Origin: Dongia sedimenti
GTDB lineage: Bacteria; Pseudomonadota; Alphaproteobacteria; Dongiales; Dongiaceae
Direction of reading: 5' to 3'
DNA length: 64,000 bases
Assembly: GCA_030715195.1 (NCBI GenBank)
Contig: JAUYVI010000001.1
Location: 62,001 to 126,000, forward strand
In this document: piece by piece, positions 11,743-24,307 of the stretch
Layout of the letters: each line of letters opens with the position of its first letter
How positions within the stretch are numbered: the stretch's first letter is position 1
Notes under the pieces: generated by a model
Seen by the model: the letters and a program-made list of their open reading frames with translations, nothing else
Database searches by the model: none
What the model was told of the DNA's origin: nothing
Made by a program: the position numbers and the translations under genes

Positions 11743-13449
11743 ATGGCACTCAATCTCTCGATTCCGTCGGATCCGTTCGACATCCGGCCCCGCATCACCG
11801 TGATCGGCGTCGGTGGCGCCGGCGGCAATGCGGTCAACAACATGATCCGCGCCCAGCTCGAAGGCGTGGAGTTCCTGATCGCCAACACCGACGCACAGGC
11901 GCTGCAAGGCAGCATGTGCGAGCGCCGCATCCAGCTCGGCCAGAGCGCGACCAAGGGCCTCGGTGCGGGTGCGCGTCCCGATGTCGGCCGCGTCGCCGCC
12001 GAGGAAGCGGTCCGCGAGATCGCCGACCAGCTGGCCGGTTCCAACATGGCCTTCATCACCGCCGGCATGGGCGGCGGCACCGGCACCGGTGCGGCGCCCG
12101 TCGTGGCGCAGATCGCCAGGGAGCAGGGCATTCTCACCGTCGGCGTGGTGACCAAGCCCTTCCATTTCGAGGGTGCGCACCGCATGCGGCTCGCCGAGTC
12201 CGGCATCCAGGAGCTGCAGCAATACGTCGATACGCTGATCATCATCCCGAACCAGAACCTGTTCCGGGTCGCCAACGAGAAGACCACCTTCGCCGACGCC
12301 TTCAAGATGGCCGACGAGGTGCTCTATTCCGGCGTGCGCGGCGTGACCGACCTCATGGTGATGCCGGGCCTGATCAATCTCGACTTCGCCGACATCCGCG
12401 CGGTGATGGGCGAGATGGGCAAGGCGATGATGGGCACCGGCGAGGCGACCGGCGAGAACCGGGCGATCGCCGCCGCCGAGGCCGCGATCTCCAACCCGCT
12501 GCTGGATGAAGTCTCGATGAAGGGCGCCCGCGGCGTCCTCATCAACATCACCGGCGGCATGGACATGACCCTGTTCGAGGTCGACGAGGCCGCGAACCGG
12601 ATCCGCGACGAAGTCGATCCCGAAGCCAACATCATCTTCGGCTCGACCTTCGACCAGTCGCTCGACGGCAAGATCCGCATCTCGGTCGTCGCGACCGGCA
12701 TCGAGGCGGTCGCCCAGCAGCAGCGTCCGACCCAGACCGGCGGCGTCAACCTGAGCGTCATCGCGAGCAACCCGGCGCCGCAGCCGGCGGCCTATACCGC
12801 GCCGAACCTCAGCACCGTCGCGGAAGACCGCGGCTTCGCCCGCATGGAAGCGGCCCGGATGGACGCACCCCAGGCGCCGATGCCGACCTACCAGTCGGCG
12901 CCGATCGTCGCCCAGGCACAGGCCGCTCAGACCGTTGCCCAGGCCGCGGCACCGCGTCCGATGCCGGCCCAGGGCAATGCCTCTATGGGCATGACCACCT
13001 CGAGCATCGGGGCGACCGCGCTGCAGGCGCAGCCGGCCCGCCCGCCGATGGTGAAGGACGAGATGGCGCATCTGCAGCGCGCAACCACGGTTGCGCGTCA
13101 GGCCGAGCGTCCGGTCGATGACCGCCCGTTCATCGCCCCGCAGGCGATGGAAGCGGGGCGGGGCCAGCTCCAGCAGGGTGAACCCGCCCGGCGCGGCGCC
13201 AGCCTGTTCGAGAAGATGACCTCGCGCCTGACCGGCCAGCCCTTGCCGGCGCAGCCGGCGGCTCAGCCGTCGCGGATGCAGGCCCCGGCGGCCCAGGCGC
13301 CGCGGGTCCAGGTCCGCGAGCCGCAGCGGGTCGAGCAGCCGGCGGCGCAGCCGATGCTGAACCTCGATCCCAACGACCGGATCGCGGCGCCGCGCGCCGA
13401 GGAGGATCTGCTGGACATTCCGGCGTTCCTCCGTCGCCAGGCGAACTGA
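11743..13449 (+). CDS. ftsZ: cell division GTPase FtsZ
   Basis: Tubulin-like GTPase that forms the Z ring. The N-terminal GTPase domain has [15 protein letters not shown] and the tubulin signature [10 protein letters not shown]; the T7 loop reads NLDFADIR. Residues from about 330 to 545 form a long Q/A/P-rich linker, making the protein 568 residues, long as in other alphaproteobacteria. The extreme C-terminus [11 protein letters not shown] is the conserved peptide that binds FtsA and other partners. The start follows a strong AGGAGG Shine-Dalgarno 6 bases upstream. Confidence 0.98.
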   Translation: MALNLSIPSDPFDIRPRITVIGVGGAGGNAVNNMIRAQLEGVEFLIANTDAQALQGSMCERRIQLGQSATKGLGAGARPDVGRVAAEEAVREIADQLAGSNMAFITAGMGGGTGTGAAPVVAQIAREQGILTVGVVTKPFHFEGAHRMRLAESGIQELQQYVDTLIIIPNQNLFRVANEKTTFADAFKMADEVLYSGVRGVTDLMVMPGLINLDFADIRAVMGEMGKAMMGTGEATGENRAIAAAEAAISNPLLDEVSMKGARGVLINITGGMDMTLFEVDEAANRIRDEVDPEANIIFGSTFDQSLDGKIRISVVATGIEAVAQQQRPTQTGGVNLSVIASNPAPQPAAYTAPNLSTVAEDRGFARMEAARMDAPQAPMPTYQSAPIVAQAQAAQTVAQAAAPRPMPAQGNASMGMTTSSIGATALQAQPARPPMVKDEMAHLQRATTVARQAERPVDDRPFIAPQAMEAGRGQLQQGEPARRGASLFEKMTSRLTGQPLPAQPAAQPSRMQAPAAQAPRVQVREPQRVEQPAAQPMLNLDPNDRIAAPRAEEDLLDIPAFLRRQAN

Positions 13450-13483
13450 CCCTTGGCGAACTGACGGTCCTTGACCGCTCTAT

Positions 13484-13507
13484 CCCGGGAGCCTGACCGC
13501 TCCCGGG
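13484..13507. other. perfect 9-bp hairpin after ftsZ
   Basis: CCCGGGAGC (13484-13492) and GCTCCCGGG (13499-13507) are exact inverted copies around a 6-base loop. No T-run follows, so on its own it is not a classical terminator. It could protect the 3' end of the ftsZ mRNA or work with the terminator 22 bases downstream. Confidence 0.6.
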
Positions 13508-13528
13508 TCTAGGTGCCTCCTTAAACTC

Positions 13529-13567
13529 GCCCGGCGCGCAGCGATGCACGCCGGGCGTTTCTTTTTT
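13529..13567 (+). terminator. rho-independent terminator of the dcw operon
   Basis: GCCCGGCG (13529-13536) pairs with CGCCGGGC (13549-13556) around a 12-base loop and is followed by GTTTCTTTTTT. This is the expected form of an intrinsic terminator and lies 80 bases after the ftsZ stop. Confidence 0.85.
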
Positions 13568-13686
13568 GCGATTCCATGCCGCGGCGCTCCAGACCGGTCG
13601 CTTCATGCTCCATTAAGACTCGCCGGCCAGTATCGGCGGGTCAGAGCCATTCATTCGGGATGCTCTCGCAGAGGGGCAGAATCATC

Positions 13687-14070
13687 ATGACGACAAGCTT
13701 CATCGCTCGGACCACGCTCGCGGTCGCGGCATTCGGCGCGCTGGCGCTCGCGGGCACGGCGGCGCTGGCCGGCGACCAGGATTTCGCGCTGCTCAACGCC
13801 ACCGGCTATGAGATCGGCGAGCTCTATGTCGCGCCGGCGCAGTCCTCCGACTGGCAGGAAGACGTGCTCGGCCAGGACGTGCTGAGCGACGGCCAGCAGG
13901 CCAACATCAAGTTCAGCCGCGACGAGGACACCTGCGCTTGGGATTTGAAGGTGGTCTATTCGGAGGACAATTCCTCGGCTGAATGGAGCAACGTCAACCT
14001 CTGCGAGCTCAGCGCCGTCACCATCAAGTACGACGCCGATTCCGGCGAGACGTCGGCTTACGGCCAATAG
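13687..14070 (+). CDS. small secreted protein of unknown function
   Basis: A 127-residue protein with a clear Sec signal peptide (basic MTTSFIARTT, a hydrophobic core, cleavage probably after GTAALA), so the mature part of about 100 residues is periplasmic or secreted. The mature protein begins GDQDFALLNATGYEIGELYVAP and has two cysteines (CAWDL, NLCEL) about 27 residues apart that could form a disulfide. The N-x-T-G-x-x-I-x-x-L-Y-V pattern recalls a family of small periplasmic hypothetical proteins in alphaproteobacteria, but I cannot assign a function. It is a single-gene unit with terminators on both sides, in the place where lpxC is usually found. The start is supported by AGAGGGG about 10 bases upstream. 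Confidence 0.8.
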   Translation: MTTSFIARTTLAVAAFGALALAGTAALAGDQDFALLNATGYEIGELYVAPAQSSDWQEDVLGQDVLSDGQQANIKFSRDEDTCAWDLKVVYSEDNSSAEWSNVNLCELSAVTIKYDADSGETSAYGQ

Positions 14071-14084
14071 CACCGCCCGATATC

Positions 14085-14124
14085 GGCCCGGCGCGGGGTC
14101 GATGCCCGCCGGGCCGTCCTTTTG
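14085..14124 (+). terminator. rho-independent terminator after the small secreted protein
   Basis: GGCCCGGCG (14085-14093) and CGCCGGGCC (14107-14115) form a 9-bp stem with a 13-base loop, followed by GTCCTTTTG. It lies 14 bases after the stop of the preceding gene. Confidence 0.85.
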
Positions 14125-14220
14125 TCAGTTTTCATAAGGGCTTGGCGCTGCTCCGCCGGGCTTGAGAAGGGCCGCCGCTCCGCCTATAGTCCCGCGGTCT
14201 AAACAGGGAACGGCGGAATC

Positions 14221-15273
14221 GTGCGCCTCATTCGAAGCTTCGGGCGGTTTTCACGCGCATGGGCATTGCCCGTCGCGCTGCTGGCGCTTGCCGCCTGCAA
14301 GAGTCCGGAGCCGGATATCCCGGATACCCCGGTCGATGAGCTCTACAACAACGCCCTCGACACGCTGAACGCCGGCAACACCAGGCAGGCGGCCAAGCTG
14401 TTCGACGAGGTGGAGCGCCAGCATCCCTATTCGACCTGGGCGACCCAGGCGCAGCTGATGTCGGCCTATTCCTATTACCTGGTCGACTCTTATGACGACG
14501 CGATCCCCTCCTTGGAGCGCTTCATCGACCTCCACCCCGGCAATCGCGGCGCCGCCTATGCCTATTACCTGCGGGCACTCTGCTACTACGAGCAGATCGC
14601 CGACGTCAGCCGCGACCAGGGCAACACCGAGGAGGCGCAGCGCGCGCTCTCGGACGTGATCGCCCGGTTTCCGAACACGCCTTATGCCCGCGACGCGACT
14701 TTGAAGCTCGACCTGGTGCGCGATCACTTGGCCGGCAAGGAGATGGCGGTCGGGCGCTATTATATGGAGCGCGGCCAGTACCTGGCTGGGATCAACCGCT
14801 TCAAGAACGTGATCGACCAGTACCAGACGACGACGCACGTGCCGGAGGCGCTGGAACGTCTGACCGAATCCTATGTGGCGCTCGGCATCTATGACGAGGC
14901 GGAGCGCACCGCTTCGGTGCTCGGCTACAACTATCCGGGCAGCGATTGGTACCAGGACGCCTACAACCTGCTCACCAGCAAGGGCATCTCCATGGAGAGC
15001 GCCGAGCTCCCGCCGGTGGTCACCAATCCGGACCAGCCGCCCGAGGGCCCGCCGCCGCCGGAGCCGCAGCCGGACCAGGCCACCAACGATCTCGGTCTGC
15101 CGCCGCCGCAAACCCCGCCCGACAGCAGCTCGGTGATCCAGAACCAGACCGGTCCCGGCTTGCCCCCGCCGCCGCCCGCCGTGCCGACACCGCCGGTCCA
15201 AGAGGAGCCGGTGCCGGAGTCGCGCCCGTCGCCGACCGGCGGCGGCGTGTTCGGGCCGACCGGCGGACTCTAG
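14221..15273 (+). CDS. bamD: outer membrane assembly lipoprotein BamD
   Basis: Lipoprotein of the BAM complex that inserts beta-barrel proteins into the outer membrane. From GTG 14221 the product has 350 residues. The signal peptide ends in a lipobox LALAAC, giving a lipidated cysteine at about residue 22. Several TPR-like repeats follow (for example DELYNNALDTLNAGN and KLFDEVERQHPYSTWATQA; ALSDVIARFPNTPYA). Residues from about 262 to 350 are an unusually proline-rich tail absent from the core family. It is followed 7 bases later by recN, the usual alphaproteobacterial order. Confidence 0.94.
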   Translation: MRLIRSFGRFSRAWALPVALLALAACKSPEPDIPDTPVDELYNNALDTLNAGNTRQAAKLFDEVERQHPYSTWATQAQLMSAYSYYLVDSYDDAIPSLERFIDLHPGNRGAAYAYYLRALCYYEQIADVSRDQGNTEEAQRALSDVIARFPNTPYARDATLKLDLVRDHLAGKEMAVGRYYMERGQYLAGINRFKNVIDQYQTTTHVPEALERLTESYVALGIYDEAERTASVLGYNYPGSDWYQDAYNLLTSKGISMESAELPPVVTNPDQPPEGPPPPEPQPDQATNDLGLPPPQTPPDSSSVIQNQTGPGLPPPPPAVPTPPVQEEPVPESRPSPTGGGVFGPTGGL

Positions 15274-15280
15274 ACCGGCA

Positions 15281-19035
<3,755 letters not shown>

Positions 19036-19061
19036 TACCTCGGCTCAGGCCTCCGAGGTAT

Positions 19062-19241
19062 TCACTCTTCTTCCAGCTTCTTCCCTTGATGCAATTGTGC
19101 GCTGCGTTCGGCGGCACGGCGGTCGTTCTCCTTCTCCGCCTTGGTGCGACCATATTTGATGCGGTTGGCCTGGGCGCGCGACTCGTCCTCGGCGCGGGAC
19201 TTGGCCTTGCGCAGCTTGTTCAGGTTGACGATCTCGGCCAT
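19062..19241 (-). CDS. DUF4169 family protein
   Basis: A 59-residue very basic and acidic helical protein starting MAEIVNLNKLRKAKSRAEDE and containing NRIKYGRTKAEKENDR, which matches the short DUF4169 family of alphaproteobacteria. I chose the ATG at 19241 because the family begins with MAEIVNL; the open frame extends 41 codons further upstream without conservation. Function unknown. In several alphaproteobacteria I recall this family next to fumC, an RHH_4 protein and sspB; here fumC and the RHH gene lie 6 kb away on the same strand. Confidence 0.85.
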   Translation of the reverse strand: MAEIVNLNKLRKAKSRAEDESRAQANRIKYGRTKAEKENDRRAAERSAQLHQGKKLEEE

Positions 19242-19283
19242 GGCGCCTCGCGCAGATTTCACTGAAAAACCGGCTGGAATGCC

Positions 19284-19313
19284 TTGCCGGGCATTCTTTC
19301 CTTTTGTGATAAT
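19284..19313 (+). promoter_or_regulatory. predicted sigma70-type promoter for the AsmA-like gene
   Basis: TTGCCG (19284-19289) and GATAAT (19308-19313) with an 18-base spacer. Transcription would start near 19320, giving a leader of about 130 bases that contains the GGGGCGTTCG repeats. It lies between the divergent DUF4169 and AsmA genes. Confidence 0.5.
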
Positions 19314-19364
19314 GCGGGGAAGCGCGGGGAGAGCGCAAGGCGACGACCGAACCCCAAGCCCCAA

Positions 19365-19419
19365 GGGGCGTTCGTCCGAGGGGCGTTCGTTTAGGGGCGT
19401 GTCCCGGAAGGGCGTTCGG
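19365..19419 (+). repeat. four imperfect GGGGCGTTCG tandem repeats in the asmA leader
   Basis: GGGGCGTTCGT at 19365-19375 and again at 19380-19390, a diverged copy GGGGCGTGTCC at 19394-19404, and AGGGCGTTCGG at 19409-19419. The period is 14-16 bases. No ORF is evident over them, and they precede the AsmA start by 34 bases. Confidence 0.7.
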
Positions 19420-19452
19420 TCGTCAGGGCAAAAAAGGGCGGAGCGCGTGACT

Positions 19453-22400
19453 ATGAAGAAATTGCTCTATTTCGTCGGCGGTATCGTGGTCCTGGTGATT
19501 GCGGCCGCTTTGATCGCGCCCTTCTTCATCGACCTCAACGACTACAAGGGCACGATCGAGGCCAAGGCCAAGGAAGCCACCGGCCGGGACCTGAAGATCG
19601 ACGGCAAGATCTCGCTCTCGCTCCTGCCGCTGCCTTCGGTCACCGTGGACGGCATCAAGTTCGGCAACGCGCCCGGCGGCACCGCGCCCAACATGGCGGA
19701 GATCGAATCGGCGAAGGTCAAGGTGGCGGTGATGCCGCTGCTCTCCGACAAGGTGCAGATTACGGAAATCACCCTGACGCGCCCGGTCATCGTGCTGGAG
19801 AAGCTGAAGGACGGCACCGGCAACTGGGTGCTGAAGCCGGGCGCGGCGGAGAAGGCTATTGAGCCCAACCCGGCGCAGCCTGCCTCGCCAAGCGCCACGT
19901 CTTCCGCCGGCGGTTGGGATGTGCAGATCGACGGCGCCACCGTCGAGGACGGCACGTTCATCTACCGCGATGCCGCGACCGGCGCGGAGCAGAAGGTCGA
20001 CAAGATCAATGTCGATCTCTCGATCGACAGCCTCAAGGGGCCATTCGACGCCAAGGGCAGCCTGGTCGCGATGAACCTGCCGCTGGGCTTCAGCGCCAAG
20101 ACCGGGCGCATGGACCCGAGCGCGCCGATGCCGATCGAGGTCACACTGACGGTCGGCGAAACCAAGGGCAGCTTCGGCTTTTCCGGCCAGGCCGACATGG
20201 CGGCGGCCGGCGATCCCACCAAGCCGATCGTCACCGGCAAGCTCTCGGCGAAGGCGGAGAACGTGGCCGAGCTGATGGCGGCTTTGTCCGGCGGGACCGC
20301 GGCGGCGCAGCCCCCGGCCTTGGCGCGGCCGTTCACGCTCGCCGGTGATGTCACCGCCGGTTCTGCGGCGGCCGATATCAAGAACCTCGCTTTGACGCTG
20401 GGCGACATCGCGGCGCAGGGCGCGGTCGGCGCGCAGTATGGCGAGGCCACGACGGTCGACGCCAATCTCGCCGTCGGCCGGGTCGATCTCGACAAGCTGA
20501 TGCCGGCCGGCAAGGCTGGAGAGGCCACCGAGAAGAAGACGGAGGGCGAAGCCGCCGGCGGCGCGGCGAAACCCGCGGCGCCCTTCACCCTGCCGGCCGG
20601 TATCACCGCCAACGTCACCGCGACGGTCGAGCAGATCGCCTATCAGGGCAAGGCGATCGACGGCACCAAGCTGGTCGCGCAATTGAAGGACGGCGCACTC
20701 AATCTGACCCAGCTTTCGGCGCAGCTGCCGGGCAACACCGCGTTCACGCTGTCCGGTGTGCTGGCGCCGAAGAGCGGCCAGCCGAGCTTCACCGGCGCGC
20801 TCAAGGCGAGCTCGGACAACCTGCGCGAGGTGGCCGACATGTTCGCGCCGGGCGCCCTCGCCAGCGTGCCCTCCGACCGGCTGCGCAAGCTGGCGCTCAC
20901 CAGCCGCTTGAATGCCAGTCCGGCCCAGGTCGAGATCGCCGATCTCAACGCCACGCTCGACGCCTCGAAGATCTCGGGCGGCGTGATCCTGGCGCTACCC
21001 GACGACCAGAAGCGCAAGCGCATGGCCTTCGGCGTCGGCCTCTCGGTCGACAAGCTGAATGTCGACGGCTACCTGCCGCAAAGCGGCAAGAAGGTCGGCG
21101 AGCCCAGCACCTCCAACGACACGACCAAGACCAAGGCGGCGCCGGACAATCCGCTGAAGGCGCTGGCGCCGCTCGGCGACCTCGATGCCAATATCGAGAT
21201 CAAGGCCGGCAGCCTCACCATGAACGGCCAGCAGGTCAAAGGCCTGCACGCGCTGATCGGCCTCGCCGACGCCACGCTCAACATCAAGGACATCTCGGTC
21301 AACGACCTGATGGGCGGCAAGGGCGAGATCAACGGCAAGGTCACCGATCTGAAGGGCGATCCCAAGTTCGACATCAATTACGACATCTCGGCCAAGGATG
21401 CCGGCAAGCTGCTGGTGATGGGCGGCATGGAACCGCAAGCGCCCGGCAAGTTCGGCGCGCTCACCTTGAAGGGTAAGGCCAACGGCAACGCCAACGACGT
21501 CACCTACGACATCGCCATGGCGATGACCGGGGTCGGCCTCGACGGCACGGCCAAGGGCACGGCCTCCGGGTTGATGGCGGGCGGCATCCCGAAGATCAAC
21601 TCCGACTTCGACATCAAGGCCAAGGACACGGCCGCGCTGGCGCAGCTGTTCGGCGGTCCGGCCGATGCGGCGAAGCAGCTGGGCTCGGTCGCCTTCAAGG
21701 GCACGGCGCAAAGCGGCGCCGACGACCTCACCTATGATGTCACCCTCGCGATCGGCGGCATCGGCGGCTCCGGCAAACTGGCCGGCAAGGTGACCGGCAT
21801 CTCCGGCACGCCGCAGGTCGATACCACGCTCGACCTCAAGGCCGATAAGCCGGCGCCGCTGCTGCAGCTGGCAGGGCTGGCCGGTCCGAAGGCGCAGGCG
21901 ATGGGCGCGCTGACCGCCGCCGGCGCGCTCAAGGGCAACGCCGAGGACATGAACCTCAACCTCGACCTCTCGGCGGCCGGCGCCACCGCGAAAGTCGCCG
22001 GCAATGTGAAGATGCCGAAGCAGCAGCCGATCGCCTTCGATCTTTCGATCACCGCGAACCATCCGGAATTCACCGATCTGATGAAGATCGCGGACATGCC
22101 GGCCTCGGGCGCCAAGGGCGGGCCGCTGGCGCTTGCGGTGAAGGCCGCCGGCACCACCCAGAAGGCCTCGGTCAGTCAACTCGACGCCAAGTGGGGCGAT
22201 TCCAGCCTGGCCGGCACCGCGAATTACGACGCGACCGGCGCCAAGCCGATGATCACCGCCAACCTCTCCGGCGGCACGGTCAATCTCACGCCGTTCATGG
22301 CGCCTTCGACCAAGACCAATGCCTCCAAGAGCACCACCGGGTCCGGCGGTTCCGGCTCGCCCGCCAAGACCAGCGGGCCGTGGTCGACCGAGCCGCTCGA

Positions 22401-23721
22401 CCTGAGCGCCCTCGGCAAGCAGGACGCCGATATCGACTTCAAGGCGAAGTCGCTGATCATGCCGGACCAGCGCATCGACGATCTGGTCGCCAAGATCACG
22501 ATCAAGGACGGTCTGATGACCATGCAGACCCTGAACGGCAAGATCTATGGCGGCGCCTTCGATCTCTCCGGCACAAGGGTCAACGGCAACGGCACGCCGA
22601 AGATCGATGCCAAGGTCGCGGTGAAGGCGATCCAACTCGCCGAGCTGCTGGGCGGCGGCATCGCCGGCAGCCAGGTCAAGGGCCCCATCTCGCTCAACTT
22701 CGACGGCACCGGCAGCGGCCTCAGCCAGGCCGACATCGTCCGCTCGCTCACCGGCAAGGGCAATCTCGACGGCACCGTGCTGATCATCGGCAAGATCGAG
22801 CAGACCGTCGGCTCCGCCCTGCTCGGCGTGCTCGGCCAGAAGGTGAAGCAGGTCCAGGGCATCGCCGACAAGATCAACGGCGTGCTCTCGGCCTATACCG
22901 GTGTCGATAACAAGCTCGGCGGCACCTTCGACATCGTCAACGGCGTGCTCAACACCGAGGACACCGCCTTCACCAACCCGAAGGCGCGCGGCACGGCGAA
23001 AGGCAAGGTCGACCTGGCGCAGATGGCGCTCAGCATGCTGATCGACCTGTTCGGCTCCAGCGCCGAGCAGGCCTTCATGAGCGTCAATCTCGACGGCCCG
23101 GTCAGTTCGCCGAAGCCCTCGTTCTCGGGCGGCGGAGCCGCACCAAGCGCCAGCGGCATTCCGGGTCTCAACATTCCCGGCGTGAACCTCCCGGGTTTCG
23201 GCGGATCGACCGATACGTCGACCGAACCGGGTGGTGCCGCGACCGGCATCGGCGGCGCGGCGGGTTCGGCGGTCGGCGGGGCCGTGGGCGGCACCGGTGG
23301 TGCTGCGGTCGGCGGCGCGGCCGGCGGCCTCATCAACGATTTGCTCGGCGGTAAGGACAAGAAGAAGAAACAAGAGGAGCAGCAGCAGGCGCCGGCCTCG
23401 CAGGAATCCGCACCGGCCGCCGAGCCCGGCGCTGCCGGCACGGCGCCGGCGGCGGAGCCCGAAGTAGCACCGGCCGAACCGGCTCCGGCGGAGCAAGCGC
23501 CCGCCGCGACCGAGCAACCTCCCGCGGAGGCGGCACCGGCCGAGCCGGCGCCGGCCACCGAGGAAGCGCCGGCCGAACCGGCCCCGGCTGCGGAACCCGG
23601 CGCAACACCCGCCCCGGCCGAGGCAGCGCCCGCCGAACCGGCGCCGAGCGAGCTCATCCCGCTGCCCAACAACGAGACCACGACGGAGCCGGCGCAGGAA
23701 CCGGGCGCCAGCGGGAACTGA
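19453..23721 (+). CDS. large AsmA-family protein with low-complexity C-terminal tail
   Basis: AsmA-like (bridge-type) envelope protein; relatives are thought to help lipid transport or outer-membrane homeostasis. From ATG 19453 it has 1422 residues, longer than typical AsmA. One N-terminal membrane anchor (residues about 5-27) is followed by the AsmA N-terminal motif DLNDYKGTIEAKAKEATGRD and LSLLPLPSVTVDGI; the middle is long beta-rich repeats of NxDLS/GKL type; the AsmA C-terminal region (FDGTGSGLSQADIVRSLTGKGNL...) covers about residues 1080-1200. From about 1256 there is a Gly/Ala zipper-like stretch, then KDKKKKQEEQQQ near 1300, then about 100 residues of A/P/E-rich sequence. A GTG two codons upstream (19447) is an alternative start. 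Nothing adjacent suggests a specific substrate. Confidence 0.88.
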   Translation: MKKLLYFVGGIVVLVIAAALIAPFFIDLNDYKGTIEAKAKEATGRDLKIDGKISLSLLPLPSVTVDGIKFGNAPGGTAPNMAEIESAKVKVAVMPLLSDKVQITEITLTRPVIVLEKLKDGTGNWVLKPGAAEKAIEPNPAQPASPSATSSAGGWDVQIDGATVEDGTFIYRDAATGAEQKVDKINVDLSIDSLKGPFDAKGSLVAMNLPLGFSAKTGRMDPSAPMPIEVTLTVGETKGSFGFSGQADMAAAGDPTKPIVTGKLSAKAENVAELMAALSGGTAAAQPPALARPFTLAGDVTAGSAAADIKNLALTLGDIAAQGAVGAQYGEATTVDANLAVGRVDLDKLMPAGKAGEATEKKTEGEAAGGAAKPAAPFTLPAGITANVTATVEQIAYQGKAIDGTKLVAQLKDGALNLTQLSAQLPGNTAFTLSGVLAPKSGQPSFTGALKASSDNLREVADMFAPGALASVPSDRLRKLALTSRLNASPAQVEIADLNATLDASKISGGVILALPDDQKRKRMAFGVGLSVDKLNVDGYLPQSGKKVGEPSTSNDTTKTKAAPDNPLKALAPLGDLDANIEIKAGSLTMNGQQVKGLHALIGLADATLNIKDISVNDLMGGKGEINGKVTDLKGDPKFDINYDISAKDAGKLLVMGGMEPQAPGKFGALTLKGKANGNANDVTYDIAMAMTGVGLDGTAKGTASGLMAGGIPKINSDFDIKAKDTAALAQLFGGPADAAKQLGSVAFKGTAQSGADDLTYDVTLAIGGIGGSGKLAGKVTGISGTPQVDTTLDLKADKPAPLLQLAGLAGPKAQAMGALTAAGALKGNAEDMNLNLDLSAAGATAKVAGNVKMPKQQPIAFDLSITANHPEFTDLMKIADMPASGAKGGPLALAVKAAGTTQKASVSQLDAKWGDSSLAGTANYDATGAKPMITANLSGGTVNLTPFMAPSTKTNASKSTTGSGGSGSPAKTSGPWSTEPLDLSALGKQDADIDFKAKSLIMPDQRIDDLVAKITIKDGLMTMQTLNGKIYGGAFDLSGTRVNGNGTPKIDAKVAVKAIQLAELLGGGIAGSQVKGPISLNFDGTGSGLSQADIVRSLTGKGNLDGTVLIIGKIEQTVGSALLGVLGQKVKQVQGIADKINGVLSAYTGVDNKLGGTFDIVNGVLNTEDTAFTNPKARGTAKGKVDLAQMALSMLIDLFGSSAEQAFMSVNLDGPVSSPKPSFSGGGAAPSASGIPGLNIPGVNLPGFGGSTDTSTEPGGAATGIGGAAGSAVGGAVGGTGGAAVGGAAGGLINDLLGGKDKKKKQEEQQQAPASQESAPAAEPGAAGTAPAAEPEVAPAEPAPAEQAPAATEQPPAEAAPAEPAPATEEAPAEPAPAAEPGATPAPAEAAPAEPAPSELIPLPNNETTTEPAQEPGASGN

Positions 23722-23733
23722 GAGTCTTCAGCG

Positions 23734-23779
23734 CGAAGCCGCGGGCCGCCCCGGAGAGAGATCGGGCGCGGCGGCTTCG
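23734..23779 (+). other. inverted repeat after the AsmA gene (possible terminator)
   Basis: CGAAGCCGC (23734-23742) and GCGGCTTCG (23771-23779) are exact inverted copies separated by 28 bases, starting 12 bases after the AsmA stop. No T-run follows, so intrinsic termination is uncertain. The rest of 23780-23915 shows no gene I can support. Confidence 0.4.
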
Positions 23780-23915
23780 CCGGCTGGTTCAGGAGATCGG
23801 CGTCTCACGTCCGTTCGCCGATATCCCGCGCGCGCATCGACGGACAACCGGCCAGCCTCGCGGCGTATCGCGGCGAGGTGCTGCTCGCGATCAATGGCCC
23901 GTGGGCCGCTTGTGC

Positions 23916-24104
23916 TCAGCGGTGACCGCCACCGAGATGATCGTCGAAGCTGTCGTGACAGCAGGATCCATCGGAAAAAGCCGACGGTTGCGGAAACAAG
24001 TCGATACCTTGGTAGTGAGAATCCGCTTCTGCGCTGCAGCCGGCGAGGATCGCGGCGATTGCAATCAGCGCAAAGGGCGCGGCCTTCCGGGTCGCCGCAA
24101 ACAT
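23916..24104 (-). CDS. small lipoprotein of unknown function
   Basis: A 62-residue product with a textbook lipoprotein signal: basic start (MFAATRKAA), hydrophobic stretch, lipobox LAGC with the lipidated cysteine at residue 23. The mature part is only 40 residues and is rich in possible metal ligands in its last 16 residues (SCCHDSFDDHLGGGHR). GGAGA lies 8 bases before the ATG, in good position, which supports translation. No family is recognised. It is divergent from the DUF2280 gene and convergent with AsmA. Confidence 0.7.
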   Translation of the reverse strand: MFAATRKAAPFALIAIAAILAGCSAEADSHYQGIDLFPQPSAFSDGSCCHDSFDDHLGGGHR

Positions 24105-24162
24105 GGTCGTTCTCCATCAGTCGTTTCGCCGGCCGTGTCCCCGATCTGCGGACACGAGATTC

Positions 24163-24217
24163 AATTGGCGGGCACCGCGCGGAGATCAAGGGAGACACAC
24201 TGAATTGACGGGCACCG
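24163..24217 (+). repeat. 15-base direct repeat pair upstream of the DUF2280 gene
   Basis: AATTGGCGGGCACCG (24163-24177) and AATTGACGGGCACCG (24203-24217) differ at one base and are offset by exactly 40 bases, close to four helical turns. They lie 91 bases upstream of the -35 element and could be paired protein-binding sites. Confidence 0.6.
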
Positions 24218-24307
24218 AAACCACGCGCCCCAGGCAGTCCGAGCCGAAAAGCGCCGGTCGCGTCTATGCCCGCAGATCGCCCAGGAATTCAGCCATAAAA
24301 CATACTA

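Noticed and set aside
19365-19419. CRISPR-like or iteron replication origin
   Set aside because: Units are too short and imperfect, no spacers, no replication gene near.
20995-23517. 840-codon open frame on the minus strand opposite the AsmA gene
   Set aside because: Arg/Gly/Ala-rich shadow of the AsmA coding strand, no ribosome site, no family motifs.
23728-24198. 156-codon minus-strand frame overlapping the mini-lipoprotein
   Set aside because: No signal, no motif, out of frame with the 62-codon lipoprotein that has a signal peptide, lipobox and ribosome site.
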